Below are positions 1-9,025 of a stretch of DNA of 64,000 bases, one piece after another (the stretch's first letter is position 1; each line of letters begins with the position of its first letter). The notes under the pieces are model-generated. The model did no database searches. It was not told where the DNA came from and saw only the letters and a list, made by a program, of their open reading frames with translations. The DNA is taken from NCBI RefSeq assembly GCF_029909975.1, contig NZ_CP094516.1, positions 2,604,001-2,668,000 on the forward strand, read 5' to 3'. This stretch comes from Bradyrhizobium sp. ISRA430. GTDB taxonomy: Bacteria > Pseudomonadota > Alphaproteobacteria > Rhizobiales > Xanthobacteraceae. The position numbers and the translations under genes were made by a program.

Positions 1-730
1 GATCGTGCCCTACGATCCCATCGCGACGAGCTGGAGCCTGGTCCGAAAGCCGCCGACGGCGCTGCACTGGTTCGGCACCGACGAGCTCGGCCGCGATATC
101 TTGAGCCGCGTCGTCTACGGCGCACGCGCATCGCTCCTCGCGGGCCTGATCTCGGTCGCGATCGCGCTCGGCATTGGGGTGCCGCTCGGTCTTCTCGCCG
201 GTTATCGCGGCGGCGCCATTGATGCATTAATCAGCCGCATCACGGACGCGATGCTGGCCTGCCCGTTCCTGATCCTCGCAATCGCGCTCGCGGCGTTCCT
301 GGGGCCCAGCCTCGGCAACGCCATGATCGCGATCGGCATCTCGGCAACGCCGGTGTTCATCCGCCTGACGCGTGGCCAGGTCCTGAGTGTCAAGGCCGAG
401 GACTATGTCGAAGCGGCGCGCGCGCTCGGCAACCCGCCCTGGCGGATTGCCTTCGCTCATATTCTGCCGAACATTCTCCCGGCGCTGCTGGTTCAGGCCA
501 CGCTCTCGATCGCCGCCGCAATCATCGCCGAAGCGGCGCTGTCGTTCCTCGGCCTCGGCCAACAGCCGCCGGCGCCGTCCTGGGGCAGCATGCTCAACGC
601 CGCGCAACGTTTCCTGACGCAAGCGCCCTGGATGGCCGTCTGGCCGGGCCTCGCGATCTTCCTGGTGGTGCTATCGCTGAACCTGCTGGGCGACGGCCTG
701 CGTGATGCGCTCGATCCACGCGCGCGCTAG
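1..730 (+). CDS. Dipeptide/oligopeptide-type ABC transporter permease (5' end missing)
   Basis: This is an inner-membrane permease of the DppC/OppC type. It forms half of the membrane channel of a peptide- or nickel-type ABC importer. The frame is open to the left edge, so the true start and the first transmembrane segment lie outside the window; the GTG at 5 is probably internal. Visible signs are the conserved GTDELGRDILSRV stretch near the beginning, several hydrophobic segments, and the EAA loop (YVEAARALGNPPWRIAFAHI), which contacts the ATPase. About 241 residues are present against roughly 280–300 for the family. The partner permease and binding protein should lie upstream. The ATPase genes do not follow it here, because the next gene is convergent. 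The substrate cannot be read from this subunit. Confidence 0.88.
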   Translation, partial: IVPYDPIATSWSLVRKPPTALHWFGTDELGRDILSRVVYGARASLLAGLISVAIALGIGVPLGLLAGYRGGAIDALISRITDAMLACPFLILAIALAAFLGPSLGNAMIAIGISATPVFIRLTRGQVLSVKAEDYVEAARALGNPPWRIAFAHILPNILPALLVQATLSIAAAIIAEAALSFLGLGQQPPAPSWGSMLNAAQRFLTQAPWMAVWPGLAIFLVVLSLNLLGDGLRDALDPRAR

Positions 731-1473
731 ATGACCGTTTCCCGCATCACGCGGCGGCAATCCATCTCATATTCGAGATCGACCACCGGCGGACGCGCGA
801 AGTGCCAAGTCAGGCCCGAACGCAGCGCGCCGCGTCGGACTAGCTCGTCGGCCAGCGCGTGATGGAAATCGTGCACGGAATAGGCCTGTACGCCCGTGGC
901 GTCCCTCCAGCCGAAACCGAGAGCCGTCATCCGGGCCTCCATCTGTGACGTCGTGAAGCGCACCTTCTCCCGTAAACCGTCCGGGCTGAGATCACGGTAG
1001 CGCACCGTGCGCCGCTCGACATAGCTACCGCTGCCTTCGCGCGCCTCGGCACCGCCCGCGATCACGAAGGTCGGCGTCTTCGACCCCGTCGGCTTCGTGA
1101 AGGAGAACGCATAGAACGACGGCTCGGACGGCGGGTCGATCTCCGGACAGACATTGCTTCGCGCCACCGGATTGCTCGTCCCGTCGAAGATGTCCCATTC
1201 GGAGAGCGTCTTCACGTAATGCAGGTTGAACGCGCGAAAGCCCTCTTCGCTGAAAGCTGCCGGCGAGCGCAACTCGCAGGCGCAGAAGGCGGTCAGCGGG
1301 CGCCCCACTTCCCGGATGAATTTCGCAGCACGCGCAAATCCCTCGGCAAGCGGCACCAACCGATCGAATCGGACACGCTCGATCTCATAGCCGTCGTCTG
1401 CCGCTGCACCCGCAGAATACTGGAATACGGACGGGATGAAGCGATAATTGCCGGCAGAGAATTCACGCGTCAT
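727..1473 (-). CDS. CnbZ-like protein (2-amino-5-chloromuconate deaminase-like family)
   Basis: A soluble 248-residue protein with no signal peptide or membrane segment. The overall sequence (FIPSVFQYSAGAAAD near the start, LTAFCACELRSPAAFSE, VARSNVCPEIDPPSEPSFYAF, and the tail GLTWHFARPPVVDLEYEMDC) resembles, from memory, a rhizobial family annotated as CnbZ after the 2-amino-5-chloromuconate deaminase of nitrochlorobenzene degradation. The assigned activity is a family label; no catabolic neighbours support aminomuconate chemistry here. The start ATG at 1473 has a GGAG ribosome-binding site five bases upstream. The gene begins 9 nt after the cyclase stop codon, so it could be the last gene of that signalling operon, or simply be adjacent. 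Its stop overlaps the end of the convergent ABC permease gene by four bases. Confidence 0.55.
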   Translation of the reverse strand: MTREFSAGNYRFIPSVFQYSAGAAADDGYEIERVRFDRLVPLAEGFARAAKFIREVGRPLTAFCACELRSPAAFSEEGFRAFNLHYVKTLSEWDIFDGTSNPVARSNVCPEIDPPSEPSFYAFSFTKPTGSKTPTFVIAGGAEAREGSGSYVERRTVRYRDLSPDGLREKVRFTTSQMEARMTALGFGWRDATGVQAYSVHDFHHALADELVRRGALRSGLTWHFARPPVVDLEYEMDCRRVMRETVI

Positions 1474-1482
1474 GTCGAGCTC

Positions 1483-2733
1483 CTAGTCCAGTTGCATGCG
1501 GACGCCCTTGGCGCCGTTGAGCAGGCGCCTGAGATGAAGGCCAGCCAGGGGATCATCGGCATGAACGCCGATCAACGCGGCGAATGCGGGCATGGCCGCG
1601 GAATCGCCTGCCTCCAGCTTGGCAAAGGCCTCGAAATATAGCGCCGTTGCGGGCGCTTCGAATTTTACCGGCGGCAGCGGCTCAAAGGCACGCAAGGGCT
1701 CACTGCGCCCGCGCAGCATCAGGTCTCCCACCGGGCGTCCCTGAAAATTCTCGGCGCTCCCGGCAATGCTCGCGCTGACGCAAATCCGCGTGCCCAGATA
1801 TTTGTTGGCGGCCTCCAGCCGCGCGGCGATGTTGATGGTATCGCCATAGGCGGTGTAGTCGAAGAAACGGTTGCCGCCGAAATTGCCGACGAGCGCCGGC
1901 CCGGCATGGACTCCGATGCGGGTGGTGCCGAAGTTCACGCCCTTGGCCTTTTGGCGTGCGCAAAAATCCTGCGCCCAGGCATCGAGATCATGGGCACAGG
2001 CGACTGCACGCGTCGCATAGTCCGGCTGGTCACCGGGCGCGTTGAAGAGCACCTGGATCGCATCGCCGATGATCTTGGCGACCGTTCCTTCATGTGCGAA
2101 GACGACTTCAGTCATTCCGCCGACATATTCGTTGAGGAGCGCGCCGAGCGTCTCGGGCGGTGCGCTCTCGATCAGCGACGTGAACCCGGTGATGTCGGTG
2201 AAAATGGTCGCAACGTCGCGCCACTGCACCTCCATCCCGTCGCCTTCAGCGCTTGCCGCCAGACGCCTGGCGAGCTCCGGCGAGAAATGGCGCGACAAAG
2301 CGGTATGGGCCCGCTCCGCCTCCATCTGGCGCCGCCGCACCTCGCGCAGCATCTCGATATGGCGGAGGGTCTTCTCGATCGTCGTCTCGAGGTCCGCGAA
2401 GTCGATCGGTTTGGTGAGAAAATCGAAGGCGCCGCGGTTCATGGCGGTGCGGATGTTGCTCATGTCGCCATAGGCCGAGACGATGATGGTCGACTTCTTG
2501 TCCTCGGCCTCCTGGAGCTTCTGCAGCAGCGACAGCCCGTCCATCCGCGGCATGTTGATATCGGAGACGACCATGTCGACATGCGGATGCTGCGCGATCG
2601 ACTCCAGCGCCTCGACGCCGTCGCGCGCAAACATGAAGTTGACCAACCCATCGCGAAGCTGCCTGCGGAATTTCTGCAGGACCAACGCCTCGAGATCGGG
2701 CTCGTCGTCGACGAAGAGGATGGTCGCCGTCAT
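1483..2733 (-). CDS. Response regulator fused to class III adenylate/guanylate cyclase
   Basis: A two-domain cytoplasmic signalling protein of 416 residues. The N-terminal receiver domain (about 1–120) has acidic residues D9/D10, the phosphoacceptor D58 in [12 protein letters not shown], and K108 in FLTKPIDF. After a helical linker (about 120–165) comes a class III nucleotide cyclase domain. It has both metal-binding aspartates ([11 protein letters not shown] and [11 protein letters not shown]) and the [17 protein letters not shown] segment. The Lys before IIGDA and the Asp in FFDYTA fit adenylate rather than guanylate specificity. The ATG overlaps the stop of the upstream receiver gene by four bases, so it is translated with the kinase operon. 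Inference: phosphorelay from the kinase controls cAMP synthesis. Confidence 0.9.
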   Translation of the reverse strand: MTATILFVDDEPDLEALVLQKFRRQLRDGLVNFMFARDGVEALESIAQHPHVDMVVSDINMPRMDGLSLLQKLQEAEDKKSTIIVSAYGDMSNIRTAMNRGAFDFLTKPIDFADLETTIEKTLRHIEMLREVRRRQMEAERAHTALSRHFSPELARRLAASAEGDGMEVQWRDVATIFTDITGFTSLIESAPPETLGALLNEYVGGMTEVVFAHEGTVAKIIGDAIQVLFNAPGDQPDYATRAVACAHDLDAWAQDFCARQKAKGVNFGTTRIGVHAGPALVGNFGGNRFFDYTAYGDTINIAARLEAANKYLGTRICVSASIAGSAENFQGRPVGDLMLRGRSEPLRAFEPLPPVKFEAPATALYFEAFAKLEAGDSAAMPAFAALIGVHADDPLAGLHLRRLLNGAKGVRMQLD

Positions 2734-3119
2734 GCCGCCTGCTCGAGCCTGGTATCGATCTCCTGGCGTAGCTGCGCGAAGTCGATCGGCTTGGTGAGAA
2801 GTCCGACAGCGCCCCGCTCGATCGCCTTCCTGCGCGTCTCGGCGTCGCCATAGGCCGTGATCATGATGACGGGAACATGCGGATGTTCGGCCCGCACCTT
2901 CGGCAGCATGTCGAGCCCGCTCATCCCGGGCATGTTGATGTCGGACAGGATCAGGATCAACGCGGGATCGCGGACCTCGGCGGCGCGCCTGAGCGCATCG
3001 GGCGCAGAGGGAGCGAACTCCATCTGAAAACGGCCGGCGCGCAAGTCGCGCCGGAACTGCTGTCGGAACAGCGCCTCGACGTCGGGCTCGTCATCGACGA
3101 CCAGGATGTAAACGTTCAA
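2730..3119 (-). CDS. Single-domain response regulator (CheY-like receiver)
   Basis: A 129-residue stand-alone receiver domain with the acidic pair in VVDDEPD, phosphoacceptor D60 in [13 protein letters not shown], the conserved Thr/Ala region (VIMITAYGD) and Lys in [10 protein letters not shown]. No output domain is present. It sits between the sensor kinase and the receiver–cyclase, and both junctions are four-base ATGA overlaps, so the three proteins should be made together. It may act as a phosphate shuttle or sink, or bind a partner directly. It is clearly paralogous to the receiver of the following gene (same VDDEPD, SDINMP and TKPIDFA motifs), which suggests tandem duplication. Confidence 0.9.
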   Translation of the reverse strand: MNVYILVVDDEPDVEALFRQQFRRDLRAGRFQMEFAPSAPDALRRAAEVRDPALILILSDINMPGMSGLDMLPKVRAEHPHVPVIMITAYGDAETRRKAIERGAVGLLTKPIDFAQLRQEIDTRLEQAA

Positions 3120-5695
3120 GTCTTGCCTCCGGTAGTGCCTGCCGCCGCCAGCGTGCGCTGCAGCGTTATGATGAACTCGGTAAATACACCGGGCTCGGTA
3201 TTCACGTCGATCGTTCCGCCATGCTGTTTCACGACGATGTCATGGCTCATGGAAAGGCCAAGCCCGGTGCCCTCGCCGGCCGGCTTAGTGGTGAAGAAGG
3301 GATTGAACATCTTCTCCCTCACTTCGGACGGAATCCCGGTGCCGTTGTCGCGAATCCGGATCTCGATCTTGTTGCCGAGATTTCGGGTCGTCGCGCTCAA
3401 GATCGGCTCGAAGCCCTCCCCGGCGCTCTGCTTGCGTTTGGCCGACGCATAGAAGCCGTTCGAGACCAGATTGAGGAGGACGCGCGTGATCTCCTGCGGA
3501 TAGACGTCGACCGCGCCGGCCGCCGGATCCAGATCGCGCTCGAGCGTGACGTTGAAGCTGGGCCTTTCGGCGCGCGCGCCATGATAGGCCAGATTCAGGC
3601 TCTCCTCGACGATCGCATTGATGTCGACAAGGCGATGCTCGCCCGAGCCTTCGCGCGAATGCAACAGCATGTTCTTGACGATGGAGTCCGCGCGCTTGCC
3701 GTGCAGCACCACCTTTTCGAGATTGCCTTTGAGCATGTGGGTGAGCTCGCCGATCTCCTCCTTCGTCTTGTCGCTGATCTCGACCGATTGCAGGAGCTCG
3801 TTGAGTTCGTCGATCAACTCCGTCGAGACCGCGGAGAAATTGTTGACGAAGTTCAGCGGGTTCTTGATTTCGTGGGCGATGCCGGCGGTAAGCTGGCCGA
3901 GCGATGCGAGCTTCTCGGTCTGGATGAGGCGGTCCTGCGCCGCGCGCAACTCGTCGAGCGACTGCGATAGCTCCCTGGTGCGATCCTGCACCTCCTCAAA
4001 CAGCCGGGCATTTTCGATCGCGATAAGGGCCTGATCGGCAAAGGTAGTCGCGAGTTCGATTTGCTTCTCGCTAAAGGGCCGCACCATGTGCCGGGTCAGG
4101 ACGAATACTCCGATTGGCTCACCCTCGCGAAGCAGAGGCACACCAAGCATCGTACGCACGTCAGAGCGCCTTCGAGCAGAGGAAGGCGCAAATTCCGCGT
4201 CGGCCTGCACGTCCGGGACATGAACCGTTTTGCGATCGAGCAGCGTACGTCCAACCACACTTCCTCGCTCGGGCACGGAAGCGAAAGTCCGAAGATGGCT
4301 TTCCTGCTCGGCTCCGAGGCCGCAGCTTGCTGCCAAATAGAAAATCCCGTCATTGGGCCGAAAGATCGTGCCTTCGTCCGCGTCACACAGACGGGCCGCC
4401 GACTCGACAAGCGTGTTCAACACCATTTGCAGATCGAACGCCGAGCGGCTGATGACTTTCAGCACATCGGCAGTCGCTGTCTGCTGCTGCAGCGACTCCC
4501 TCAATTCCGCCGTGCGCTGCTCGACCTTCCTTTCCAAGTCCGCATAGGATTCCTGCAATCGCGCGCCCATGTCGTTGAACTGGTCGGCCAGCCCTTCGAG
4601 CTCGTCGCCGGTTCTGATCGAGATGCGCTGGGAGAAATCACCGCCGCCGATGCGCTCGGCGCCGCTGCGCAGCGCCTGGATCGGGCCGACCATGCGGCGC
4701 GCGAGAAAGATCCCGGCGAGCACGGCGAAGATCGACGCCACCAGCAGCACGACCGCAAGCCGCTCCAACGAGGCATGAAGCGCCGCATAAGCCTCCTCGA
4801 CCGGCAACTCGACGAACATGGTCCAGCCGAGCGGCGCGATCGGCGCCGACGCCGTCAGAACCTTCTGTCCCTGGATGTTGGTCGCTTCCTGAAGCGAATC
4901 CGGCATGACGCCACCGCCGGCTTGCGCGGCACGCACCTGCGCCAGTCCCGACATGTCGGTGTTACGCAGGACGAGGCTGATATCGGGATGCGCGATCAGG
5001 CGCCCCTCCGGGCCGACCACATAGGCATGCCCGTGCTCGCCGACCTTGATCTGCGAGACCACGTCCCAGATCAGCTTGAGGTTAACCTCCGCGATGCTGA
5101 CGCCGGCATCCTTGCGCGCGCCGGCCAGCGCCAGCGCCATGTAGGGTTCGGACTCCCGGCGAAAGTAAACCGGGCCGTAATAGACCTTGTGCGCGACCGC
5201 CTCGGTGAATTTCGGATCGCTCGACAGGTCCACCCCGCTGTCGATCGCGTCCATCGCGAGCCGCGACACGCGCAGGCGCTCCTTGCCGGTCGCATCCACC
5301 TGCGCGAGCTCGGTGATGGCGGGCACCTGGCGCAGCAGCCGCAACGCATCGAACCGCCGCTGCTCGATCGAGCTCGCGGACCACGGCATTTGCGTGGTCC
5401 AGCCGAGCTGGTTCTCGATCTCCTTGACGAACTGACTGATCTTGGCCGCGGCCGCCTCGGCCTGCTCATGCTGGACCCGGATCAGCGACGCCTTGTGCTC
5501 CCGATAATAAAAGAAGACCTCGAAAAGCCCATTGGCAAGCAGCGCAACCGCAACGACGGCCACGAACAGCGCGACATATTTGATGAACAGCCGGCTCCCG
5601 GTCCGCGGCCTCTGCGCCTCATCGGACGCGCTATCCCGGGCCGCGCTTGGCAGTGTCCGGGTTTGCGAGGTGTCGGGATGGATGGAAATGCTCAT
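3116..5695 (-). CDS. Membrane sensor histidine kinase (dCache–HAMP–GAF–HisKA–HATPase)
   Basis: A hybrid-type input kinase of 859 residues. Domains in order: a transmembrane helix (about 36–61); a periplasmic Cache-type sensor (about 80–310, with WTMFVELPVEEAY at its end); a second helix (about 313–333); HAMP (about 334–386); a short coiled coil; GAF (about 416–561); a coiled coil; the phosphoacceptor region with H608 in TAGIAHEIKNPLNFVNNF; and an ATP-binding domain with N box NLVSNGFYA, G1 DNGTGIP and G2 GEGTGLGLSMS. I chose the ATG at 5695 (MSISIHPDTS). A TTG at 5737 in the same frame would add 14 residues, but the added sequence looks non-coding. The stop overlaps the receiver gene. Cache and GAF domains imply both an extracellular ligand and a cytoplasmic signal; neither is known. 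Confidence 0.9.
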   Translation of the reverse strand: MSISIHPDTSQTRTLPSAARDSASDEAQRPRTGSRLFIKYVALFVAVVAVALLANGLFEVFFYYREHKASLIRVQHEQAEAAAAKISQFVKEIENQLGWTTQMPWSASSIEQRRFDALRLLRQVPAITELAQVDATGKERLRVSRLAMDAIDSGVDLSSDPKFTEAVAHKVYYGPVYFRRESEPYMALALAGARKDAGVSIAEVNLKLIWDVVSQIKVGEHGHAYVVGPEGRLIAHPDISLVLRNTDMSGLAQVRAAQAGGGVMPDSLQEATNIQGQKVLTASAPIAPLGWTMFVELPVEEAYAALHASLERLAVVLLVASIFAVLAGIFLARRMVGPIQALRSGAERIGGGDFSQRISIRTGDELEGLADQFNDMGARLQESYADLERKVEQRTAELRESLQQQTATADVLKVISRSAFDLQMVLNTLVESAARLCDADEGTIFRPNDGIFYLAASCGLGAEQESHLRTFASVPERGSVVGRTLLDRKTVHVPDVQADAEFAPSSARRRSDVRTMLGVPLLREGEPIGVFVLTRHMVRPFSEKQIELATTFADQALIAIENARLFEEVQDRTRELSQSLDELRAAQDRLIQTEKLASLGQLTAGIAHEIKNPLNFVNNFSAVSTELIDELNELLQSVEISDKTKEEIGELTHMLKGNLEKVVLHGKRADSIVKNMLLHSREGSGEHRLVDINAIVEESLNLAYHGARAERPSFNVTLERDLDPAAGAVDVYPQEITRVLLNLVSNGFYASAKRKQSAGEGFEPILSATTRNLGNKIEIRIRDNGTGIPSEVREKMFNPFFTTKPAGEGTGLGLSMSHDIVVKQHGGTIDVNTEPGVFTEFIITLQRTLAAAGTTGGKT

Positions 5696-5802
5696 CCCGG
5701 CAAGCCTAGCAAGAAGGCCGGACCTTGTCTCTCGCAAGCGCGGGAAAAGACCCGTCCGGTGCGGGCTCGCCGCGCTGCGGAATCCTCGCCAATGCCAGCC
5801 AC

Positions 5803-5845
5803 AAAAAAAGGGGCGGCAACGGTGTCAGCCGATGCCGCCCCTTTT
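5803..5845 (-). terminator. Intrinsic terminator of the RND efflux operon
   Basis: Read on the minus strand, a GC-rich stem (AAAAGGGGCGGCA pairing with TGCCGCCCCTTTT, loop of about 16 nt) is followed directly by a run of seven T. It lies 17 nt beyond the stop codon of the RND pump gene. It ends the efflux transcript before the start of the convergently distant kinase operon. Confidence 0.85.
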
Positions 5846-5861
5846 GTTCAGTTGGCCTTTC

Positions 5862-8800
5862 TCAGGTCGGACGGAGCGCCTTGGAGCCAATATCCATGGC
5901 GTCGATCTGCTTGTTGCGCTCCGATTCGGCCTCCTTGCTGTGATCGGTCGCCAGCACAACGTAGACCGCCGGCAGCACGAACAGCGTGAACAGGGTGCCG
6001 ATCGACATGCCGGCCACGACCACGAGGCCGATCGAGAAGCGGCTGGCGGCGCCGGCGCCGGTGGCCGTCAGCAGCGGGATCAGGCCGGTGACCATGGCGG
6101 CCGTCGTCATCAGGATCGGCCGAAGGCGGATGCGGGCCGACATTTCGATCGCCGAGCGGCGGTCGAGCCGTTCCCTGATCTGAAGCTCGTTGGCGAACTC
6201 CACCATGAGGATGCCATGCTTGGTGATCAGGCCGACCAGGGTGAGCAGACCGACCTGAGTGTAAATGTTCATGGTCGCAACACCGAAGAACAGCGGGATC
6301 AGAGCTCCCACGATCGCCATCGGCACCGAGATCATGATCACCAGCGGGTCACGCAAGCTCTCGAACTGCGCCGCCAGCACCAGGAAGATGATGATCAGCG
6401 CGAAGCCGAAGGTGATCGCGAGCTGGTTGCCCTCCTGCACGTACTGGCGGGAGTCCGCGAGATAGTCGTGGCTGAAGCCCTGCGGCAGCTTCTTGGCCTC
6501 ACTCTCGAGGAAGTCCACCGCCTGACCGATGGTCACGCCGGGCATCGGCACCGCCGAGAACGTCGCCGAATTGAGCTGATTGTAGTGGGTCAGCGAGTTC
6601 GGATCGGTGGTGGTCTTGATCGATACCACCGTCGACAGCGGGAGCTGCTGGCCGGTGTTGGTGGTCACGTAGTAGCCGCCCAGCGATTCCGGCGAGAGCC
6701 GCTTGCCGCGCGGCACCTGCGGGATCACTTGGTAGGAGCGGCCCTCAAGGTTGAAGCGGTTGATGTAGTTGCCGCCGAGCAGAACCGCGAGCGTGCTGCC
6801 GAGATTCTGCATGTTGACGCCGAGGTCCTGGGCCTTGGTGCGGTCGATCGTGATCTTCACGTTCGGCTGGTTGAAGGCAAGGTCGCTGTCGGAGACGATG
6901 AACATGCCGCTCTTGCGCGCAGCGTCCTTCAACTTCTCCATCTGCTCATAGACCGTCTGGAATCCGGCGGTGGAGTTGATCACCATCTGCACCGGCAGGC
7001 CGCCCGGCCCGCCCGGCAGCGGCGGCAGGTTGAATGCGAACGCCTGGACGCCCTCGATCTTGGACAGTTCCGCCTGCACCAGCGGCTTCAACGCGATCGA
7101 CGAGCGCTTGCGCTCGTCCCAGGGCTTGAGCAGCATGCCAGCGATACCGCCCTGCGGACCGTTGATACCGTTCAGCACGAAGCGGAGATCGGTCTCGGGG
7201 AATTTCTGGAATTCCTTGTCGAGCTTGTCACCATAGAAGTCGAGATAGTCGATGTTGGCGTATTTCGGCGCCTTGGTCACCGCGAACACGATGCCTTGAT
7301 CTTCCTCGGGCGCCAGCTCCTTCGACGTATGCATGTAAAGGAACCCGACGAGGCCGAGGATCGTCAGCGCGAACAGTCCCGTCACCGCTTTGTAGTCGAG
7401 CGAGCGGTCGAGCTTGCGGCCGTACCAGCGCGTCACTGCGCCGAACACCTTGTTGACGAGCTTGGCGAAACGCCCTTCCTCGGTGTTCTTCAGCAGCACC
7501 GAGCACATCATCGGCGACAGCGTCAGCGCGATCACGCCTGATACGATCACCGAGCCCGCGAGGGTAAAGGCGAATTCGCGGAACAGCGAGCCGGTGAGGC
7601 CGCCGAGGAAACCGATCGGCGCATACACTGCGGCGAGCGTGATGGTCATGGAAATGACCGGACCCACGATCTCGCGCGCGCCTTGCAGCGCCGCCTGGAC
7701 CGGCGTCTTGCCCTCCTCCAGATGGCGGTGGATGTTCTCCACCACGACGATGGCGTCGTCGACCACGAGGCCGATGGCGAGCACCATGGCGAGCAGCGTC
7801 AGCAGGTTGAAGCTGAAGCCCAGCGCCAGCATCAGCGTGCAGACGCCGATCATCGACAGCGGGATGGTGACCACCGGAATGATGACCGAGCGGAGTGAGG
7901 CCAGGAACAGGAAGATCACCACGATGACGATGATGACGGCTTCGCCCAGCGTCTTCTCGACCTCGTCGATCGACGACTGGATGAACTTGGTCGAGTCGTA
8001 GGCGACCTTCATCTTCATCGACGGCGGCAAATTGCGCTCGAGTTCGGGGAACAGCGCGCGCACGCCCTTGACCAGCGTCAGCGGGTTTCCTTGTGGGGTC
8101 GCCTGCACGCCGATGAAGATCGCGTGCTCGCCGTTGAAGGCGACGCTCGCATCCGTGCTCTGCGCGGCAAGTTCGACGGTCGCGATGTCCTCCATCCGCA
8201 CGAAGCCGCCGTCCTTGGCCTTGACGATCATCTTCTTGAACTGATTGACGTCGGTGAGGCCCGTGTTCGTCGAGACGTTCGAGACGATGAGGTAGCCCTT
8301 GGTCTGGCCTGCCGCGGACTGGAAGTTGTTGGCGGTGATCGCCGCGGCGACATCGGCCGGCGACACGTTGCGGCCCGCCATCTTCACCGGATCAAGCCAC
8401 AGCCGCATCGCGAAGGTCTGGCCGCCGAGAATGTCGGCGGAGGCCACGCCGTCGACGGTCGACAGCACCGGCTGCACCACGCGCGTCAGATAGTCCGAGA
8501 TCGCCGATCCCGACAGCTCCTCGGACGAGAAGCCGAGATACATCACGGCCGTGGTCTGGCCCGTGGTCTTGGTGACGATCGGGTCGTTGGATTCCTTCGG
8601 GATCAGATATTTGACCGAATTGGTCTTGGCGAGCACCTCGGTGAGCGCCTGGTTCGGATCGAAATTCAGTTTGATGTAGACCTGGATCGTCGAGGTGCCG
8701 AGCACCGAGGACGAGGTGATGTAGTCGACGCCTTCGGCCGAGGCGACCGCCTGCTCGATCGGCGTCGTGATGAAGCCCTGGATCAGGTCTGCGGACGCGC

Positions 8801-8957
8801 CGGGATAGACGGTCGTGATGTTGATGACCGTGTTCGAAAGCTTCGGATATTGCCGGATCGGCAACACCATCGCCGCGCGCAGACCGATCAGCAGGATCAG
8901 CAGGCTAACGACGACCGACAGAACCGGGCGCTTGATGAAAATATCGGTAAAGGCCAT
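5862..8957 (-). CDS. RND multidrug efflux transporter, inner-membrane pump subunit
   Basis: A 1031-residue proton-driven pump of the AcrB/MexF/MdtB (HAE1) family. It takes up substrates from the periplasm or inner membrane and passes them to an outer-membrane channel. Seen in the sequence: the N-terminal FIKRPVLSVVVSLLILLIG first helix, large periplasmic loops, and the TM4 motif GLVVDDAIVVVENI with the two adjacent Asp residues of the proton relay. The C-terminal half ends with the TM10–12 bundle (GLITKHGILMVEFANE, RLRPILMTTAAMVTG). Length is normal for the family. It follows the membrane fusion protein by 68 nt and is the last gene of a tetR–mfp–rnd operon. No TolC-type outer-membrane factor is present, so a channel encoded elsewhere must be used. 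Confidence 0.95.
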   Translation of the reverse strand: MAFTDIFIKRPVLSVVVSLLILLIGLRAAMVLPIRQYPKLSNTVINITTVYPGASADLIQGFITTPIEQAVASAEGVDYITSSSVLGTSTIQVYIKLNFDPNQALTEVLAKTNSVKYLIPKESNDPIVTKTTGQTTAVMYLGFSSEELSGSAISDYLTRVVQPVLSTVDGVASADILGGQTFAMRLWLDPVKMAGRNVSPADVAAAITANNFQSAAGQTKGYLIVSNVSTNTGLTDVNQFKKMIVKAKDGGFVRMEDIATVELAAQSTDASVAFNGEHAIFIGVQATPQGNPLTLVKGVRALFPELERNLPPSMKMKVAYDSTKFIQSSIDEVEKTLGEAVIIVIVVIFLFLASLRSVIIPVVTIPLSMIGVCTLMLALGFSFNLLTLLAMVLAIGLVVDDAIVVVENIHRHLEEGKTPVQAALQGAREIVGPVISMTITLAAVYAPIGFLGGLTGSLFREFAFTLAGSVIVSGVIALTLSPMMCSVLLKNTEEGRFAKLVNKVFGAVTRWYGRKLDRSLDYKAVTGLFALTILGLVGFLYMHTSKELAPEEDQGIVFAVTKAPKYANIDYLDFYGDKLDKEFQKFPETDLRFVLNGINGPQGGIAGMLLKPWDERKRSSIALKPLVQAELSKIEGVQAFAFNLPPLPGGPGGLPVQMVINSTAGFQTVYEQMEKLKDAARKSGMFIVSDSDLAFNQPNVKITIDRTKAQDLGVNMQNLGSTLAVLLGGNYINRFNLEGRSYQVIPQVPRGKRLSPESLGGYYVTTNTGQQLPLSTVVSIKTTTDPNSLTHYNQLNSATFSAVPMPGVTIGQAVDFLESEAKKLPQGFSHDYLADSRQYVQEGNQLAITFGFALIIIFLVLAAQFESLRDPLVIMISVPMAIVGALIPLFFGVATMNIYTQVGLLTLVGLITKHGILMVEFANELQIRERLDRRSAIEMSARIRLRPILMTTAAMVTGLIPLLTATGAGAASRFSIGLVVVAGMSIGTLFTLFVLPAVYVVLATDHSKEAESERNKQIDAMDIGSKALRPT

Positions 8958-9025
8958 CGCGGCGATCTCGATTTCTTTGTCTCAAGAGGCATGATCCGGC
9001 CGGGCCGGATCATGCGAGCGTTATG

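Noticed and set aside
4061..7541. Long open frames (over 600 codons) on the plus strand opposite the sensor kinase and RND pump genes.
   Set aside because: They are Arg/His/Asp-rich frames created by high GC third positions of the real genes on the other strand, with no recognisable domains.
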